DNA of 44,068 bases from an uncultured Pseudomonadota bacterium. Lineage in GTDB: Bacteria; Pseudomonadota; Gammaproteobacteria; Steroidobacterales; Steroidobacteraceae. The stretch's first letter is position 1; each line of letters opens with the position of its first letter. The stretch lies in the NCBI GenBank assembly GCA_902826635.1, contig CADEFQ010000007.1, positions 58,521 to 102,588 on the forward strand, read 5' to 3'. A program made the translations under genes and the position numbers. Shown here piece after piece: positions 1-8,012 of the stretch. The notes below the pieces were generated by a model that had not been told where the DNA came from, ran no database searches, and was given only the letters and a program-made list of their open reading frames with translations.

Positions 1-605
1 TCGAGGACCTGCTGAAGCCCCATCCCCTCGAGGAGCGCATCTACCGCCTGCGCTGCGTGGAGCGGTGGTCGATGGTGGTGCCGTGGGTCGGCTTTCCACT
101 CGGCGACCTGCTGAAGCGCTTCAGGCCAACGTCGAAGGCGAAGTACGTCGCGTTCACGACGCTGCACGATCCGAAGCAAATGCCCGGCCAGCGCAGCGGC
201 TGGCTCGCGTGGCCGTATGTCGAGGGGCTGCGAATCGATGAAGCGATGCACCCGCTGACGCTCGCCGTGGTCGGTCTCTACGGCCGCGTGCTGCCGAACC
301 AGAACGGGGCGCCGCTGCGCCTCGTCGTGCCCTGGAAATATGGCTTCAAGGGCATCAAGTCGATCGTTGCGATCCGCTTCACCGAGAAGCAACCGCCCAC
401 CTCGTGGAACCTCGCCGCGCCCGACGAATACGGTTTCTACGCGAACGTGAACCCCGCGGTCGATCATCCGCGCTGGAGCCAGGCCAGCGAGCGGCGCATC
501 GGCGCGAGCCTGTTCAAGGCGACCCAGCCCACCCTGCCTTTCAACGGCTATGCGGCGGAGGTCGCCTCGCTCTACCGAGGCATGGACCTGCGGCGCTGGT
601 TCTGA
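1..605 (+). CDS. msrP: MsrP, protein-methionine-sulfoxide reductase catalytic subunit (3' part)
   Basis: The window opens inside this gene; the reading frame runs from base 3 and ends at the TGA at 603-605, giving about 200 C-terminal residues. MsrP is a periplasmic molybdopterin enzyme that reduces methionine sulfoxide in envelope proteins, taking electrons from the membrane haem protein MsrQ. The segment [19 protein letters not shown] near the 5' edge carries the cysteine expected to bind molybdenum, and [12 protein letters not shown] is typical of the sulfite-oxidase/YedY fold. The signal peptide (normally Tat) lies outside the window. The next gene is msrQ, 16 bases downstream, which supports this call over a generic sulfite oxidase. 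Confidence 0.93.
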   Translation, partial: EDLLKPHPLEERIYRLRCVERWSMVVPWVGFPLGDLLKRFRPTSKAKYVAFTTLHDPKQMPGQRSGWLAWPYVEGLRIDEAMHPLTLAVVGLYGRVLPNQNGAPLRLVVPWKYGFKGIKSIVAIRFTEKQPPTSWNLAAPDEYGFYANVNPAVDHPRWSQASERRIGASLFKATQPTLPFNGYAAEVASLYRGMDLRRWF

Positions 606-621
606 AGACGAACCCTGCGCG

Positions 622-1272
622 ATGACCACCACGCAGCGCTATCGTCATGTCTGGAAGCCGCTCGCCTTCAGCGCCGCGCTCGTTCCCGCGTTGCTGATGC
701 TCGCGGGTGCGTTCGGCGTGGCGGGTCAAGATCTCGGCACCGACCCGGTCGAAGACTTGCTGCTGACTTGCGGCAAGACCGCTCTCAACCTGTTGTGCCT
801 CACGCTCGCGGTGACCCCGGTCGCAACCATCGCGCACCGGCCGCAGCTGCTGCGCCTGCGCCGCATGCTGGGCCTCTTCGCGTTCTTCTACGTGCTGCTG
901 CACTTCACGGTGTACCTCGCGCTCGATCGCAGCCTCGATGCCGCGATGATCGTGAAGGACATCGCGAAGCGACCCTACATCACGATCGGATTCACGGCGC
1001 TGCTGATGCTGATCCCGCTCGCCGCGACTTCCACGCAGCGCATGATGCGCCGCCTCGGCCGTCGTTGGCAGCAGCTCCACCGCCTCGTGTACCCGATCGC
1101 ACTCCTTGCGGTGTGGCACTACTACTGGCAGGTGAAGCGCGATGTCACCGAGCCGTTGATCTACGCCGGTATCGTGGCAGTGCTCCTCGGCTGGCGCGTA
1201 TGGCATCGCCAGCGTCGGCGCACACCGGTCACATCGACGTACGGATCTGCCACAGCTCCGGAAAGAACTTGA
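622..1272 (+). CDS. msrQ: MsrQ, haem-binding membrane subunit of the MsrPQ system
   Basis: A 216-residue inner-membrane protein of the ferric-reductase-like (YedZ) family that passes electrons from the quinone pool or flavin to periplasmic MsrP. Hydrophobic helices are visible at about residues 14-35, 48-70, 82-102, 120-137 and 150-170. Histidines in the helices (FYVLLHFTVYLAL, QLHRLVYPIALLAVWHYYW) fit the haem ligands of the family. I chose the ATG at 622; an in-frame upstream start would overlap msrP. The last 44 bases overlap the end of the convergent kynA gene, so there is no room for a terminator between them. Confidence 0.93.
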   Translation: MTTTQRYRHVWKPLAFSAALVPALLMLAGAFGVAGQDLGTDPVEDLLLTCGKTALNLLCLTLAVTPVATIAHRPQLLRLRRMLGLFAFFYVLLHFTVYLALDRSLDAAMIVKDIAKRPYITIGFTALLMLIPLAATSTQRMMRRLGRRWQQLHRLVYPIALLAVWHYYWQVKRDVTEPLIYAGIVAVLLGWRVWHRQRRRTPVTSTYGSATAPERT

Positions 1273-2101
1273 GCTCGAGCGCCTTCGCGAGATAGGACAC
1301 GCCGCCGGTGCCGCCGGTGCCGGGCTTGTAGCCGATGATGCGTTCCACGGTTTTCATGTGCTGGAAGCGCCACGACTGGAACTTGTGGTCCACGTCGATC
1401 AGGCACTCGGCGAACTCGTAGAGATCCCAGTCCTTCGCCGCGTTGTGGTAGACGCCGAGCCAGGCGCCCGCGACCTGCTTGCTCGCCCGGTACGGCTGCG
1501 TGAAATCACGCACGAGATAGTCCTCCGGGATGCCGTAGCCGCGGCGGGACAGCAGCCGCAACGCCTCGTCGTACAGCGACGGCGCGTCGAGCGCACGCTT
1601 GAGCTGCGCAGTGGCCTGCGGGTCGCGCCGGTGCACGGCGAGATAGTCGGCGTTCTTGTTGCCGAGCTGGAACTCGAGCAACCGGTACTGGATCGACTGG
1701 AAACCCGACGCGCGCCCGAGCGAATTGCGGAACGACGAGTAGTCCGCCGGCGTCATCGTCGACAGGACGTCCCACACCGCGAGCAGCTGCACCTGGATGC
1801 GCGAAATGCGCGAGAACATCTTGAACGAGGGGTCCAGGTCGTCCTTGCGCACGCAGGCGAGCACGCCCGCAAGTTCGTGCAGCAGCAGGCGAATCCAGAG
1901 CTCGGAGGTCTGGTGGACAACGATGAACAACAGCTCGTCGTGTTCGCGCGACGCCGGGTGCTGGGCGTCGAGCAGCTTGTCGAGCGCGAGATAGCCGCCG
2001 TACGTCTGGGAAACCGTGAGGTCCCAGTGGACCTGCTCGTCGGACAGGTCGACGCGTTCGCTCGCGGCGAACGGACAGCCCGAGGGGGTCTCAGGTGCCA
2101 T
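1229..2101 (-). CDS. kynA: Tryptophan 2,3-dioxygenase
   Basis: This 290-residue haem enzyme opens the indole ring of L-tryptophan to N-formylkynurenine, the first step of the kynurenine pathway. Length matches bacterial TDO. Family motifs are clear: HDELLFIVVHQTSELWIRLL (His63 is the distal-pocket histidine), FQSWRFQHMKTVERIIGYKPG (His248 is the expected proximal haem ligand) and the substrate-contacting GTGGTGGVSYL loop near the C-terminus. The start overlaps the end of the upstream metalloprotease gene by 11 bases, so the two may be co-transcribed. Kynureninase and formamidase are not in the window, so the fate of kynurenine cannot be read here. Confidence 0.96.
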   Translation of the reverse strand: MAPETPSGCPFAASERVDLSDEQVHWDLTVSQTYGGYLALDKLLDAQHPASREHDELLFIVVHQTSELWIRLLLHELAGVLACVRKDDLDPSFKMFSRISRIQVQLLAVWDVLSTMTPADYSSFRNSLGRASGFQSIQYRLLEFQLGNKNADYLAVHRRDPQATAQLKRALDAPSLYDEALRLLSRRGYGIPEDYLVRDFTQPYRASKQVAGAWLGVYHNAAKDWDLYEFAECLIDVDHKFQSWRFQHMKTVERIIGYKPGTGGTGGVSYLAKALELKFFPELWQIRTSM

Positions 2102-2873
2102 CGTTCAACATCCAGGCCGGCACATGGCGCCAGCCCGTGGCGAGCTCGCGATCGAGCTCGCGCCAATGCGGCTCGTGCTCGGCGACCAGGCGCCAGAAAC
2201 GTGTGGAGTGGTTCATGTGTCGCGTGTGGGCGAGTTCGTGGAGCAGCAGATAGCGTACGACCGCCGGGCGCTGGAACGCGAGGCAGGCATTCAGGCTGAT
2301 CGTGCCACGAGTGGAGCAGCTACCCCAACGCGTACGCTGTCGGCGCACCGTCATGCGGCCGTAGCTGAAGCCCGCCTCGCGCGCGAGTGTCTCGAGCCAC
2401 GGCGCCAGTTGCGCGGCCGCTCGCGCCCGGACCCAGGCCTGCAGCAGGCGCGGCAGGCCGGTCGTCGCGCCGTGGCCCCGGGCTTCGAGCGTATGCGGCC
2501 CCTCCGGCGAGGCGGCGATCTGCACGAGGCGCGTTCGTCCGGGGCCGGGCACGATCCGCAGTTCCCAGCGCTCCGCAAAGGCGGCCAATTCGATCATCGG
2601 CGGCGGAAACGCGGCTGCGGGAGGCCGTTCGCGTTGCGCACGCGCACGGCGGGTCTCGATCCACTCGCGATGGCGCAACACGAACTCGCGGACCACGCGT
2701 CCGGAAGTGCGCGGCGGCACGACGACTTCCGCCCGCCCGCCCGGATACACCCGCACCGCCAGGCGTCGCGCCCGCAGGCTGTGGCGAACAGTGAGCGACG
2801 TGGCGGCATTCGGCGCGTCGAACAACGAGAGCTGGGTGGCGAGGCTGTCGATCATGGGGCTTGCGGCTGCCAT
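2091..2873 (-). CDS. YgjP/DUF45-type zinc metallopeptidase
   Basis: A 260-residue protein of the DUF45 (YgjP, SprT-like) family. The C-terminal part carries the zinc motif HELAH at residues 212-216, followed by RHMNHSTRFW, where His222 is the likely third ligand. The N-terminal half has the basic beta-rich segment usual in this family (RRLAVRVYPGGRAEVVVPPRTS). No signal peptide is evident, so it should be cytoplasmic. Its substrate is not known. I used the ATG at 2873; Met7 (2855) is an alternative, and neither has a good ribosome binding site. It is divergent from the ABC exporter, with only 29 bases between them. Confidence 0.85.
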   Translation of the reverse strand: MAAASPMIDSLATQLSLFDAPNAATSLTVRHSLRARRLAVRVYPGGRAEVVVPPRTSGRVVREFVLRHREWIETRRARAQRERPPAAAFPPPMIELAAFAERWELRIVPGPGRTRLVQIAASPEGPHTLEARGHGATTGLPRLLQAWVRARAAAQLAPWLETLAREAGFSYGRMTVRRQRTRWGSCSTRGTISLNACLAFQRPAVVRYLLLHELAHTRHMNHSTRFWRLVAEHEPHWRELDRELATGWRHVPAWMLNDGT

Positions 2874-2879
2874 GATATC

Positions 2880-2891
2880 AGCCGATCGGCT
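2880..2891. promoter_or_regulatory. 12-bp perfect palindrome in a 29-bp divergent gap
   Basis: AGCCGATCGGCT reads the same on both strands. It fills much of the gap between the metalloprotease start (2873, leftward) and the ABC ATPase start (2903, rightward), and abuts a TAGCAT that could be the -10 box of the exporter. It could be an operator acting on both genes. In a GC-rich genome a 12-bp palindrome can occur by chance, so this is only a candidate. Confidence 0.3.
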
Positions 2892-2902
2892 AGCATGAGC
2901 GC

Positions 2903-3787
2903 GTGGCGCCGATCCTCGAAGTCCGCAATCTCGTCAAGTTGTATCCGCGCGTGACCGCCGTCGACGGCGTGTCTTTCGAGGTCGAAGAAGGCCGCTGTTT
3001 CGGCCTGCTCGGTCCGAATGGCGCGGGCAAGACCACGACCGTCGAGGTGATGGAAGGCATCCTGCCCGCCTCCTCGGGCGAGGTCCGCTATCGCGGCGCG
3101 CCGATCGGCAGGCAGTTCCGCAGCGAGGCCGGCATCCTCTTCCAGAAGACCGCGCTGCAGGATTTTCTCACCGTCCGGCAAACGCTCAGCCTGTTCCGGG
3201 GCCTCTACCCGCAGGGCTACGACATCGACGAGCTCCTGCAACTGTGCTCGTTGCAGAAGCTCGCGGACCGTGATAACCGCAAACTCTCGGGGGGCCAGCA
3301 GCAGCGCCTGCTGCTCGCGGTCGCACTCGTCAACGACCCCGCGATCCTGTTTCTCGACGAGCCGACCACCGGCTTCGACCCGCAGGCGCGGCGCAATTTC
3401 TGGAAGCTGATCGAATCGGTGAAGGCGCGCCGCCGCACGATCATCCTGACGACGCACTACATGGAGGAAGCGCAACGCCTGTGCGACGAGATCGCGATCA
3501 TGGATCGCGGCCGCATCATCGCGCGCGGCGCGCCACGGCAACTGCTTGCCGAGCACTTTGCCGACGTCCTGATCGAGCTGCCGCGCGACGATTTTCCGGC
3601 GAGCGCGCGCGATCTGCCGCTACGGGTCATCGAAGGCGCGGATCGCGTCGAGATCACGACCAACGACCTCGATGGCACCTTGAAGGCGCTGCTCGGCGCG
3701 CACGTACCGCTCAGGAACCTGCGGATCCGCCCGCCGAACCTCGAGGACCTGTTCCTCGAGCTCACGGGCAAGGAGCTGCGGCCGTGA
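2903..3787 (+). CDS. ABC-2 type exporter, ATP-binding subunit
   Basis: A 294-residue ATPase that would power the membrane protein encoded next. It has Walker A GPNGAGKTT (residues 37-45), the signature LSGGQQQRL, Walker B AILFLDEPTTG and the switch histidine in ILTTHYMEEAQRLCDE. This belongs to the DrrA/CcmA-like export group that pairs with ABC-2 permeases; the substrate (drug, lipid or polysaccharide) cannot be read from sequence. The start is GTG; no Shine-Dalgarno is visible and TAGCAT lies 6 bases upstream, so the message may be leaderless. The stop overlaps the next start in a GTGA arrangement. Confidence 0.93.
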   Translation: MAPILEVRNLVKLYPRVTAVDGVSFEVEEGRCFGLLGPNGAGKTTTVEVMEGILPASSGEVRYRGAPIGRQFRSEAGILFQKTALQDFLTVRQTLSLFRGLYPQGYDIDELLQLCSLQKLADRDNRKLSGGQQQRLLLAVALVNDPAILFLDEPTTGFDPQARRNFWKLIESVKARRRTIILTTHYMEEAQRLCDEIAIMDRGRIIARGAPRQLLAEHFADVLIELPRDDFPASARDLPLRVIEGADRVEITTNDLDGTLKALLGAHVPLRNLRIRPPNLEDLFLELTGKELRP

Positions 3788-4794
3788 TCCGGCGGCTGTT
3801 CGCCCTCTGGCACGCGCGCAACCTCGAGTTCCTGCGTGACCGGGGTTCGCTCATCTTCACGCTGCTGCTGCCGCTCGCGCTCGTCGTCGGCATGAGTTTC
3901 GTGTTCGGCGGACCCGAGCGCGCCGTGTTCAAGATCGCGGTGCTGACCGACGATCTCGGCAGCGTGCATCACCCGTTCATGTCCGAGCGCTTCGTCGATT
4001 TCATTCCGATCGACGATCTCGCGGCCGCCACCCGCAAGGTGGCGCGCCACCAGCTCGACCTGCTGATCGACCCGCAACCGGGCGGCACGCGCTATTGGGT
4101 CAACACCGATTCGCCGAAGGGCTATGTCGCCGAGCGCCTGCTGCTGCAGGCGGATCCCGGCGCGGTCCGCCAGCCCGTGAGCGGCGATGCGGTGCGGTAC
4201 GTCGATTGGCTCTTTCCGGGCATCCTCGGCATGAACATGATGTTCAGCTGCCTCTTCGGCGTCGGCTACGTCGTGCTCCGCTACCGCAAGAACGGCTTCC
4301 TGAAGCGACTCAATGCGACGCCGATCACGGCCTTCGAGTTCCTGACCGCCCAGGTGCTCTCGCGCCTCGGCCTGATCCTCGTCGTGACGACGATCCTCTA
4401 CGTCGGCGTCGGCTTCGTGATCGGTTTTCATTCGGCCGGCAGCCCGGCGCTGTTGCTCGCAATCGCGACACTCGGCGCGCTGTCGCTGATCGCGCTCGGG
4501 CTCACGATCGCCGCACGCTTCTCGAGCGACGAACTCGTCGGCGGGCTCCTGAACACGCTCACCTGGCCGATGATGCTGCTTTCGGGTGTCTGGTTCTCGC
4601 TCGAAGGCTCGCCGGAATGGGTCCGCTTCGTCGCCAGGCTCTTTCCGCTGACGCATATTCTCGACGCCGCGCGCGCCGTGACGCTCGACGGCGCGGGCGT
4701 CACCGCGATTGCGCCGCATCTTGTCTATCTCGCAGTCACCACGCTCGTGTTCCTCGCCTTCGGCGCGTGGTCGTTCAAATGGCGCACCGACTGA
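3784..4794 (+). CDS. ABC-2 type exporter, permease subunit
   Basis: A 336-residue integral membrane protein, the transmembrane half of the exporter. It begins at a GTG whose last two bases are shared with the TGA of the ATPase gene, a classic translational coupling. It has one N-terminal helix (LIFTLLLPLALVVGMSFVFGG), a soluble periplasmic-type segment of about 140 residues, and then a cluster of about five helices from residue 140 onward, the ABC2_membrane layout. FPLTHILDAARAV near the C-terminus is common in this family. Substrate unknown. Confidence 0.92.
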   Translation: MIRRLFALWHARNLEFLRDRGSLIFTLLLPLALVVGMSFVFGGPERAVFKIAVLTDDLGSVHHPFMSERFVDFIPIDDLAAATRKVARHQLDLLIDPQPGGTRYWVNTDSPKGYVAERLLLQADPGAVRQPVSGDAVRYVDWLFPGILGMNMMFSCLFGVGYVVLRYRKNGFLKRLNATPITAFEFLTAQVLSRLGLILVVTTILYVGVGFVIGFHSAGSPALLLAIATLGALSLIALGLTIAARFSSDELVGGLLNTLTWPMMLLSGVWFSLEGSPEWVRFVARLFPLTHILDAARAVTLDGAGVTAIAPHLVYLAVTTLVFLAFGAWSFKWRTD

Positions 4795-4809
4795 CCCGGG
4801 GACCGTTTC

Positions 4810-5823
4810 TTGCGTTTCTACAGTGACAACAATGCGACCGTGTGCCCTGAACTCATGGCCGCCCTCGCCGAGGCGAACGACGCCGCGACACGCGGCTACG
4901 GCGACGACCACTGGACGCAGTCGCTCGACGATGCGTTCGGGCGTTTCTTTGCAACGTCCGTCTCCGTCTTTCCGGTCACCACGGGCACCGCCGCCAACGC
5001 GCTGGCGCTCGCGACGCTCGTGCCGCCGTATGGCGCGGTTTACGCGCACCACGAAGCGCACATCGTGCGCGACGAATGCGGCGCCCCCGAGTTCTTCAGT
5101 GGCGGCCTGCGGCTCGTGCCGCTCGACGGAGCCGGCGCGAAGATCGACGCCGCCACGCTCGAGCGCGCGCTCGACGCGATGCCGCCGTCGGTGCACACCG
5201 TGCAGCCGACCGCCGTGTCGATCACGCAGGCAACCGAACTCGGCCGGGTCTATCACCCTTGCGAAATCGAAGCGGTCTCCACGCTCGCGCATGCACGCAA
5301 GCTGCTCATGCACATGGACGGCGCGCGCATCGCCAATGCGCTCGTCACGCTCGGCTGCAGTCCGGCGGCGATCACCTGGCAGGCCGGAATCGACGTGCTC
5401 TCCTTCGGCGCAACCAAGAACGGCGGGCTCGCCGCCGAGGCCGTCGTGTTCTTTCGCGCGGATCTCGTGCGCGATTTCGAACTGCGTCGCAAGCGCGCCG
5501 GCCACCTGCTGTCGAAATCCCGCTACGCGTCGGCCCAGCTCCTCGCCTACGTGTCGGGTGATGTGTGGCATCGCAATGCTTCGCGCGCCAACGACGGCGC
5601 GCGGTTGATCGGGGCGGCCTGTGGCACGGCGCTGTTCGAACCGGTCGAGGCGAACGAAGTCTTCGCTCGCATCGGCGAGGACGGCAAGGCGCGCCTGCGT
5701 GCGCAGGGTTTCGAGTTCTACGACTGGGGGGCGCAGGGTTCAGGCGAAGCGCGCTTCGTCGCCTCCTGGGACCACGACCCTGCCCGGATTGCGGCGCTCT
5801 GTGGCGCGCTCAGGGCGCTGTGA
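4810..5823 (+). CDS. Threonine-aldolase-like PLP enzyme
   Basis: A 337-residue fold-type I PLP enzyme of the low-specificity threonine aldolase / beta-eliminating lyase family, which would split L-threonine or L-allo-threonine to glycine and acetaldehyde. Visible features are SDNNAT at the N-terminus, TTGTAANALAL (phosphate-side loop), AHHEAH (residues 80-84, ring-stacking His), HMDGAR (Asp170, pyridine nitrogen) and SFGATKNG with Lys203 as the Schiff-base lysine. The start is a TTG at 4810, giving MRFYSDN as in the family. It follows the ABC permease by 15 bases, so the three genes may form one transcript, though no functional link is obvious. Confidence 0.9.
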   Translation: MRFYSDNNATVCPELMAALAEANDAATRGYGDDHWTQSLDDAFGRFFATSVSVFPVTTGTAANALALATLVPPYGAVYAHHEAHIVRDECGAPEFFSGGLRLVPLDGAGAKIDAATLERALDAMPPSVHTVQPTAVSITQATELGRVYHPCEIEAVSTLAHARKLLMHMDGARIANALVTLGCSPAAITWQAGIDVLSFGATKNGGLAAEAVVFFRADLVRDFELRRKRAGHLLSKSRYASAQLLAYVSGDVWHRNASRANDGARLIGAACGTALFEPVEANEVFARIGEDGKARLRAQGFEFYDWGAQGSGEARFVASWDHDPARIAALCGALRAL

Positions 5824-5847
5824 TGCGGGTGCCCGGTTGGCTCACCG

Positions 5848-6558
5848 CTAGCCCGTCGTGATGGCGGCCATCAGGCGCTTGGCCGCCGCGAAATCAGGTG
5901 CGAGCAGCAACGCCCGCTCGAGTGCGCCGCGCGCAGCGACCACGTCGCCGCGATCGAGCTGGTTGCGCGCAAATTGTGCATACGCCTCCGGCGCGCCCCA
6001 GGCCGGTGTCGGCGCGACGGCCTGCCGCTCGGCCTCGAAGGCCGCCACCGCCTGCTGCACCCGCGCGAACGCGCGCTCGCGATCGCTGTCCGCCAGCGCC
6101 TCGAGCAGCAGCACGCGAGGATTGCGCGGCGCGAGCTTCAGCGCGCGATCGAACCGGGACTGGCTGCGCGGAGCAAGGAGCGGCGCCTTCCAGACCTTGA
6201 GCGAGGCGAGCAGCGCCTGGCAGGCGGCCTGCAACGCAAGTGCATCGGCGAAGTCCTTGCGCGCCTCGTTCGCCGCCCCGAGGTGCTCGATGCAGGCCTC
6301 CGCCGCAGATCCTGCGGCTTCCTTGTCGCGGACGAGACTCAGCAGCGCGACCCGGTACTCGCCGAAACCGCGGTAGTACCCCTGCAGCGCATCGCTGCCG
6401 TCGCCGTCGCCGAGCGACGCCAGTACGCCGCGCAGCGCGCGGACATCTTCGGTGTACCAGGCGTACTGGATGCGACCCTCGACATCGCTCCAATCCGCCG
6501 CAGCGGCAAAATGGGCGGCGAACACGGCAAACAAGAACGGGAATGCGCGGCGGCTCAT
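5848..6558 (-). CDS. Secreted helical-repeat (TPR-like) protein of unknown function
   Basis: A 236-residue protein with a signal peptide (MSRRAFPFLFAVFAAHFAAAADW, cleavage likely after AAA). The rest is alanine-rich and helical, with a TPR-like repeat near residues 135-165 (SRFDRALKLAPRNPRVLLLEALAD) and another close to the end (GDVVAARGALERALLLAPDFAAAKRLMAAI). That suggests a periplasmic scaffold, but no partner is apparent. The frame stays open upstream, but that part is antisense to tatD, so I placed the start at the ATG at 6558, right before the signal peptide. It is divergent from tatD with 30 bases between starts. Confidence 0.75.
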   Translation of the reverse strand: MSRRAFPFLFAVFAAHFAAAADWSDVEGRIQYAWYTEDVRALRGVLASLGDGDGSDALQGYYRGFGEYRVALLSLVRDKEAAGSAAEACIEHLGAANEARKDFADALALQAACQALLASLKVWKAPLLAPRSQSRFDRALKLAPRNPRVLLLEALADSDRERAFARVQQAVAAFEAERQAVAPTPAWGAPEAYAQFARNQLDRGDVVAARGALERALLLAPDFAAAKRLMAAITTG

Positions 6559-6570
6559 GGGGGCAGAGGC

Positions 6571-6576
6571 TAGAAT
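6571..6576 (+). promoter_or_regulatory. -10-like box TAGAAT before tatD
   Basis: TAGAAT matches five of six bases of the sigma-70 -10 consensus and ends 12 bases before the preferred GTG start of tatD (6589). No ribosome binding site lies between them. It is one of several boxes of this kind in the window that sit very close to a start codon. Confidence 0.45.
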
Positions 6577-6588
6577 GTGCGGGCTACC

Positions 6589-7416
6589 GTGAACGTTAAC
6601 ACAGCCCCTCCGCACCTGTTCGATATCGGTGCGAACCTCACCCACGACAGTTTCGACGCCGACCGCGATGCTGTGATCGCGCGCGCGCGCGCGGCCGGTG
6701 TCGTGCAGATGCTCGTCACCGGCGCGAGCGTCGAAGGCAGCGCCGACGCCATCGAGCTTGCGCGCGCGCACCACGGTCGCCTCTTTGCCACGGCGGGCGT
6801 GCACCCGCACCACGCGCACGATCTCGACGATGCCGCGGTCAAGCGGCTCGCGGAGCTCGCGCTCGCGCCGCAGGTGCGGGCCGTGGGTGAATGTGGCCTC
6901 GACTATTTCCGAGACTACTCACCGCGCGAGGCCCAGCGACGCGCATTCGCGCGGCAACTCGAACTCGCGGCTCGTGTCGGCAAGCCGGTTTTCCTGCACC
7001 AGCGCGACGCCCACGACGATTTTGCCGCGATCCTGCGCGAACATCGCCGCGCCCTCGCAGGCGGCGTGGCGCATTGCTTTACCGCGGGCCGCGCCGAACT
7101 CGAGTGTTACCTCGAACTCGATCTCGCGATCGGCTTGACGGGATGGATCTGCGACGAGCGGCGCGGCCGTCATCTCCTGCCGCTGATGCGTGCGATTCCG
7201 CCCGGCCGCCTGTTGCTCGAAACGGATGCGCCCTACCTGTTGCCGCGCGACCTCACGCCGAGGCCCGCGTCACGGCGCAACGAGCCGATGTTCCTGCCGC
7301 ATGTGGCGGAGGTCGTCGCGAAGGCGCGCGGCGAGTCGCTGGCGGAACTCGCGGCGCACACGACGCGCGCGGCACGCGAGCTTTTCGGAGTGCCCGAAGA
7401 GTGCGCGATCGCCTAG
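6589..7416 (+). CDS. tatD: TatD family metal-dependent deoxyribonuclease
   Basis: A 275-residue TIM-barrel metallohydrolase. It carries the TatD signatures FDIGANLTH at the N-terminus, TAGVHPHHAHD, GECGLDYFRDYSPREAQ, KPVFLHQRDAHDDF, GVAHCFTAGR, GLTGWICDERRG and LLETDAPYLLPRDL; the last two are close to the enterobacterial TatD sequence and argue for TatD proper rather than YcfH or YjjV. TatD is a cytoplasmic 3'-5' exonuclease linked to repair of oxidised DNA. I prefer the GTG at 6589 (MNVNTAPPHLFDIG); a GTG at 6577 is possible. The codons near 6678-6693 form a pure GC alternation. The end overlaps the convergent NERD gene by 4 bases. Confidence 0.93.
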   Translation: MNVNTAPPHLFDIGANLTHDSFDADRDAVIARARAAGVVQMLVTGASVEGSADAIELARAHHGRLFATAGVHPHHAHDLDDAAVKRLAELALAPQVRAVGECGLDYFRDYSPREAQRRAFARQLELAARVGKPVFLHQRDAHDDFAAILREHRRALAGGVAHCFTAGRAELECYLELDLAIGLTGWICDERRGRHLLPLMRAIPPGRLLLETDAPYLLPRDLTPRPASRRNEPMFLPHVAEVVAKARGESLAELAAHTTRAARELFGVPEECAIA

Positions 7417-8012
7417 ATCGGCCGCGGCTTGCCGAGCGGGCTTGGCGAGGTCGCCGACCGCACCGATGACCAGCCCCCGCGGTAATGGGCCAGCGCCGAC
7501 TCGAAGATGCCGCGATCCGCGGCCGGAAAATCCGCGCGCAAGGCTTCGACCGGTACAGTCCATTTCGGCAGGCCCTTCGGGAAGCGTGCACGGCGCGTGA
7601 ACACGATGCGCCCTTCGACCGGCACTTCACCGCAGAGCGCCTTGACGGCGGCGATCCGGTCGTACAGCGCGCCCTGGGGATTCGCGAACGTGTGGCGCGA
7701 CGGGCCGTCCATCACCGTCCAGTCGGTCATCTGATCGCCACCGAAGATATTTCCGCTGACGTCGCGCAGGTCGACGACGAGAATGCCGCGTGAGGTCAGC
7801 ACCAGGAAGTCGATGTGGTAGGTGCCGTCGTTGCCATCCGGCACGAGTACGTCTTCGAGATGATCGAATCCCGTCGAGGCAATCGCCTGCACGAGGCGGC
7901 GCCGCGCGCGGCGCAGCCGCCACCAGCGCCATGCCCACGACGTGAGCAGGCCGACCACGACGCCACCCAGGACGAGCCCGACGAGGACGGGCATCGGAGG
8001 CAGCCGCGTCAC
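7413..8012 (-). CDS. Membrane-anchored NERD-domain protein, last gene of the thr operon
   Basis: A 199-residue protein with an N-terminal transmembrane helix (about residues 8-28), a short basic segment, and then a NERD-type nuclease-related domain: FDHLEDVLVPDGNDGTYHIDFLVLTSRGILVVDLRDVSGNI has the conserved D-hxxh and later D/E-x-K-like pattern, with DLRD where an active nuclease would usually have E-x-K. It may therefore be inactive or divergent. The start shares 4 bases with the end of thrC, so it is translated from the threonine operon. I know of no role for a NERD protein in threonine synthesis; the position may simply reflect read-through expression. Confidence 0.8.
   Translation of the reverse strand: MTRLPPMPVLVGLVLGGVVVGLLTSWAWRWWRLRRARRRLVQAIASTGFDHLEDVLVPDGNDGTYHIDFLVLTSRGILVVDLRDVSGNIFGGDQMTDWTVMDGPSRHTFANPQGALYDRIAAVKALCGEVPVEGRIVFTRRARFPKGLPKWTVPVEALRADFPAADRGIFESALAHYRGGWSSVRSATSPSPLGKPRPI

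Noticed and set aside
3457-5571. A 704-codon open frame on the minus strand opposite the ABC exporter and aldolase genes
   Set aside because: It is the antisense shadow of three well-supported genes in GC-rich sequence; its composition is rich in Arg, Glu and His with no domain.
6678-6693. A run of alternating GC that might form Z-DNA or a slippage hot spot
   Set aside because: It encodes ordinary Ala/Arg codons in tatD and such runs are expected at this GC content.
5848-6819. A longer start for the secreted TPR-like protein
   Set aside because: It would place the signal peptide internally and read through tatD in antisense; the ATG at 6558 fits better.
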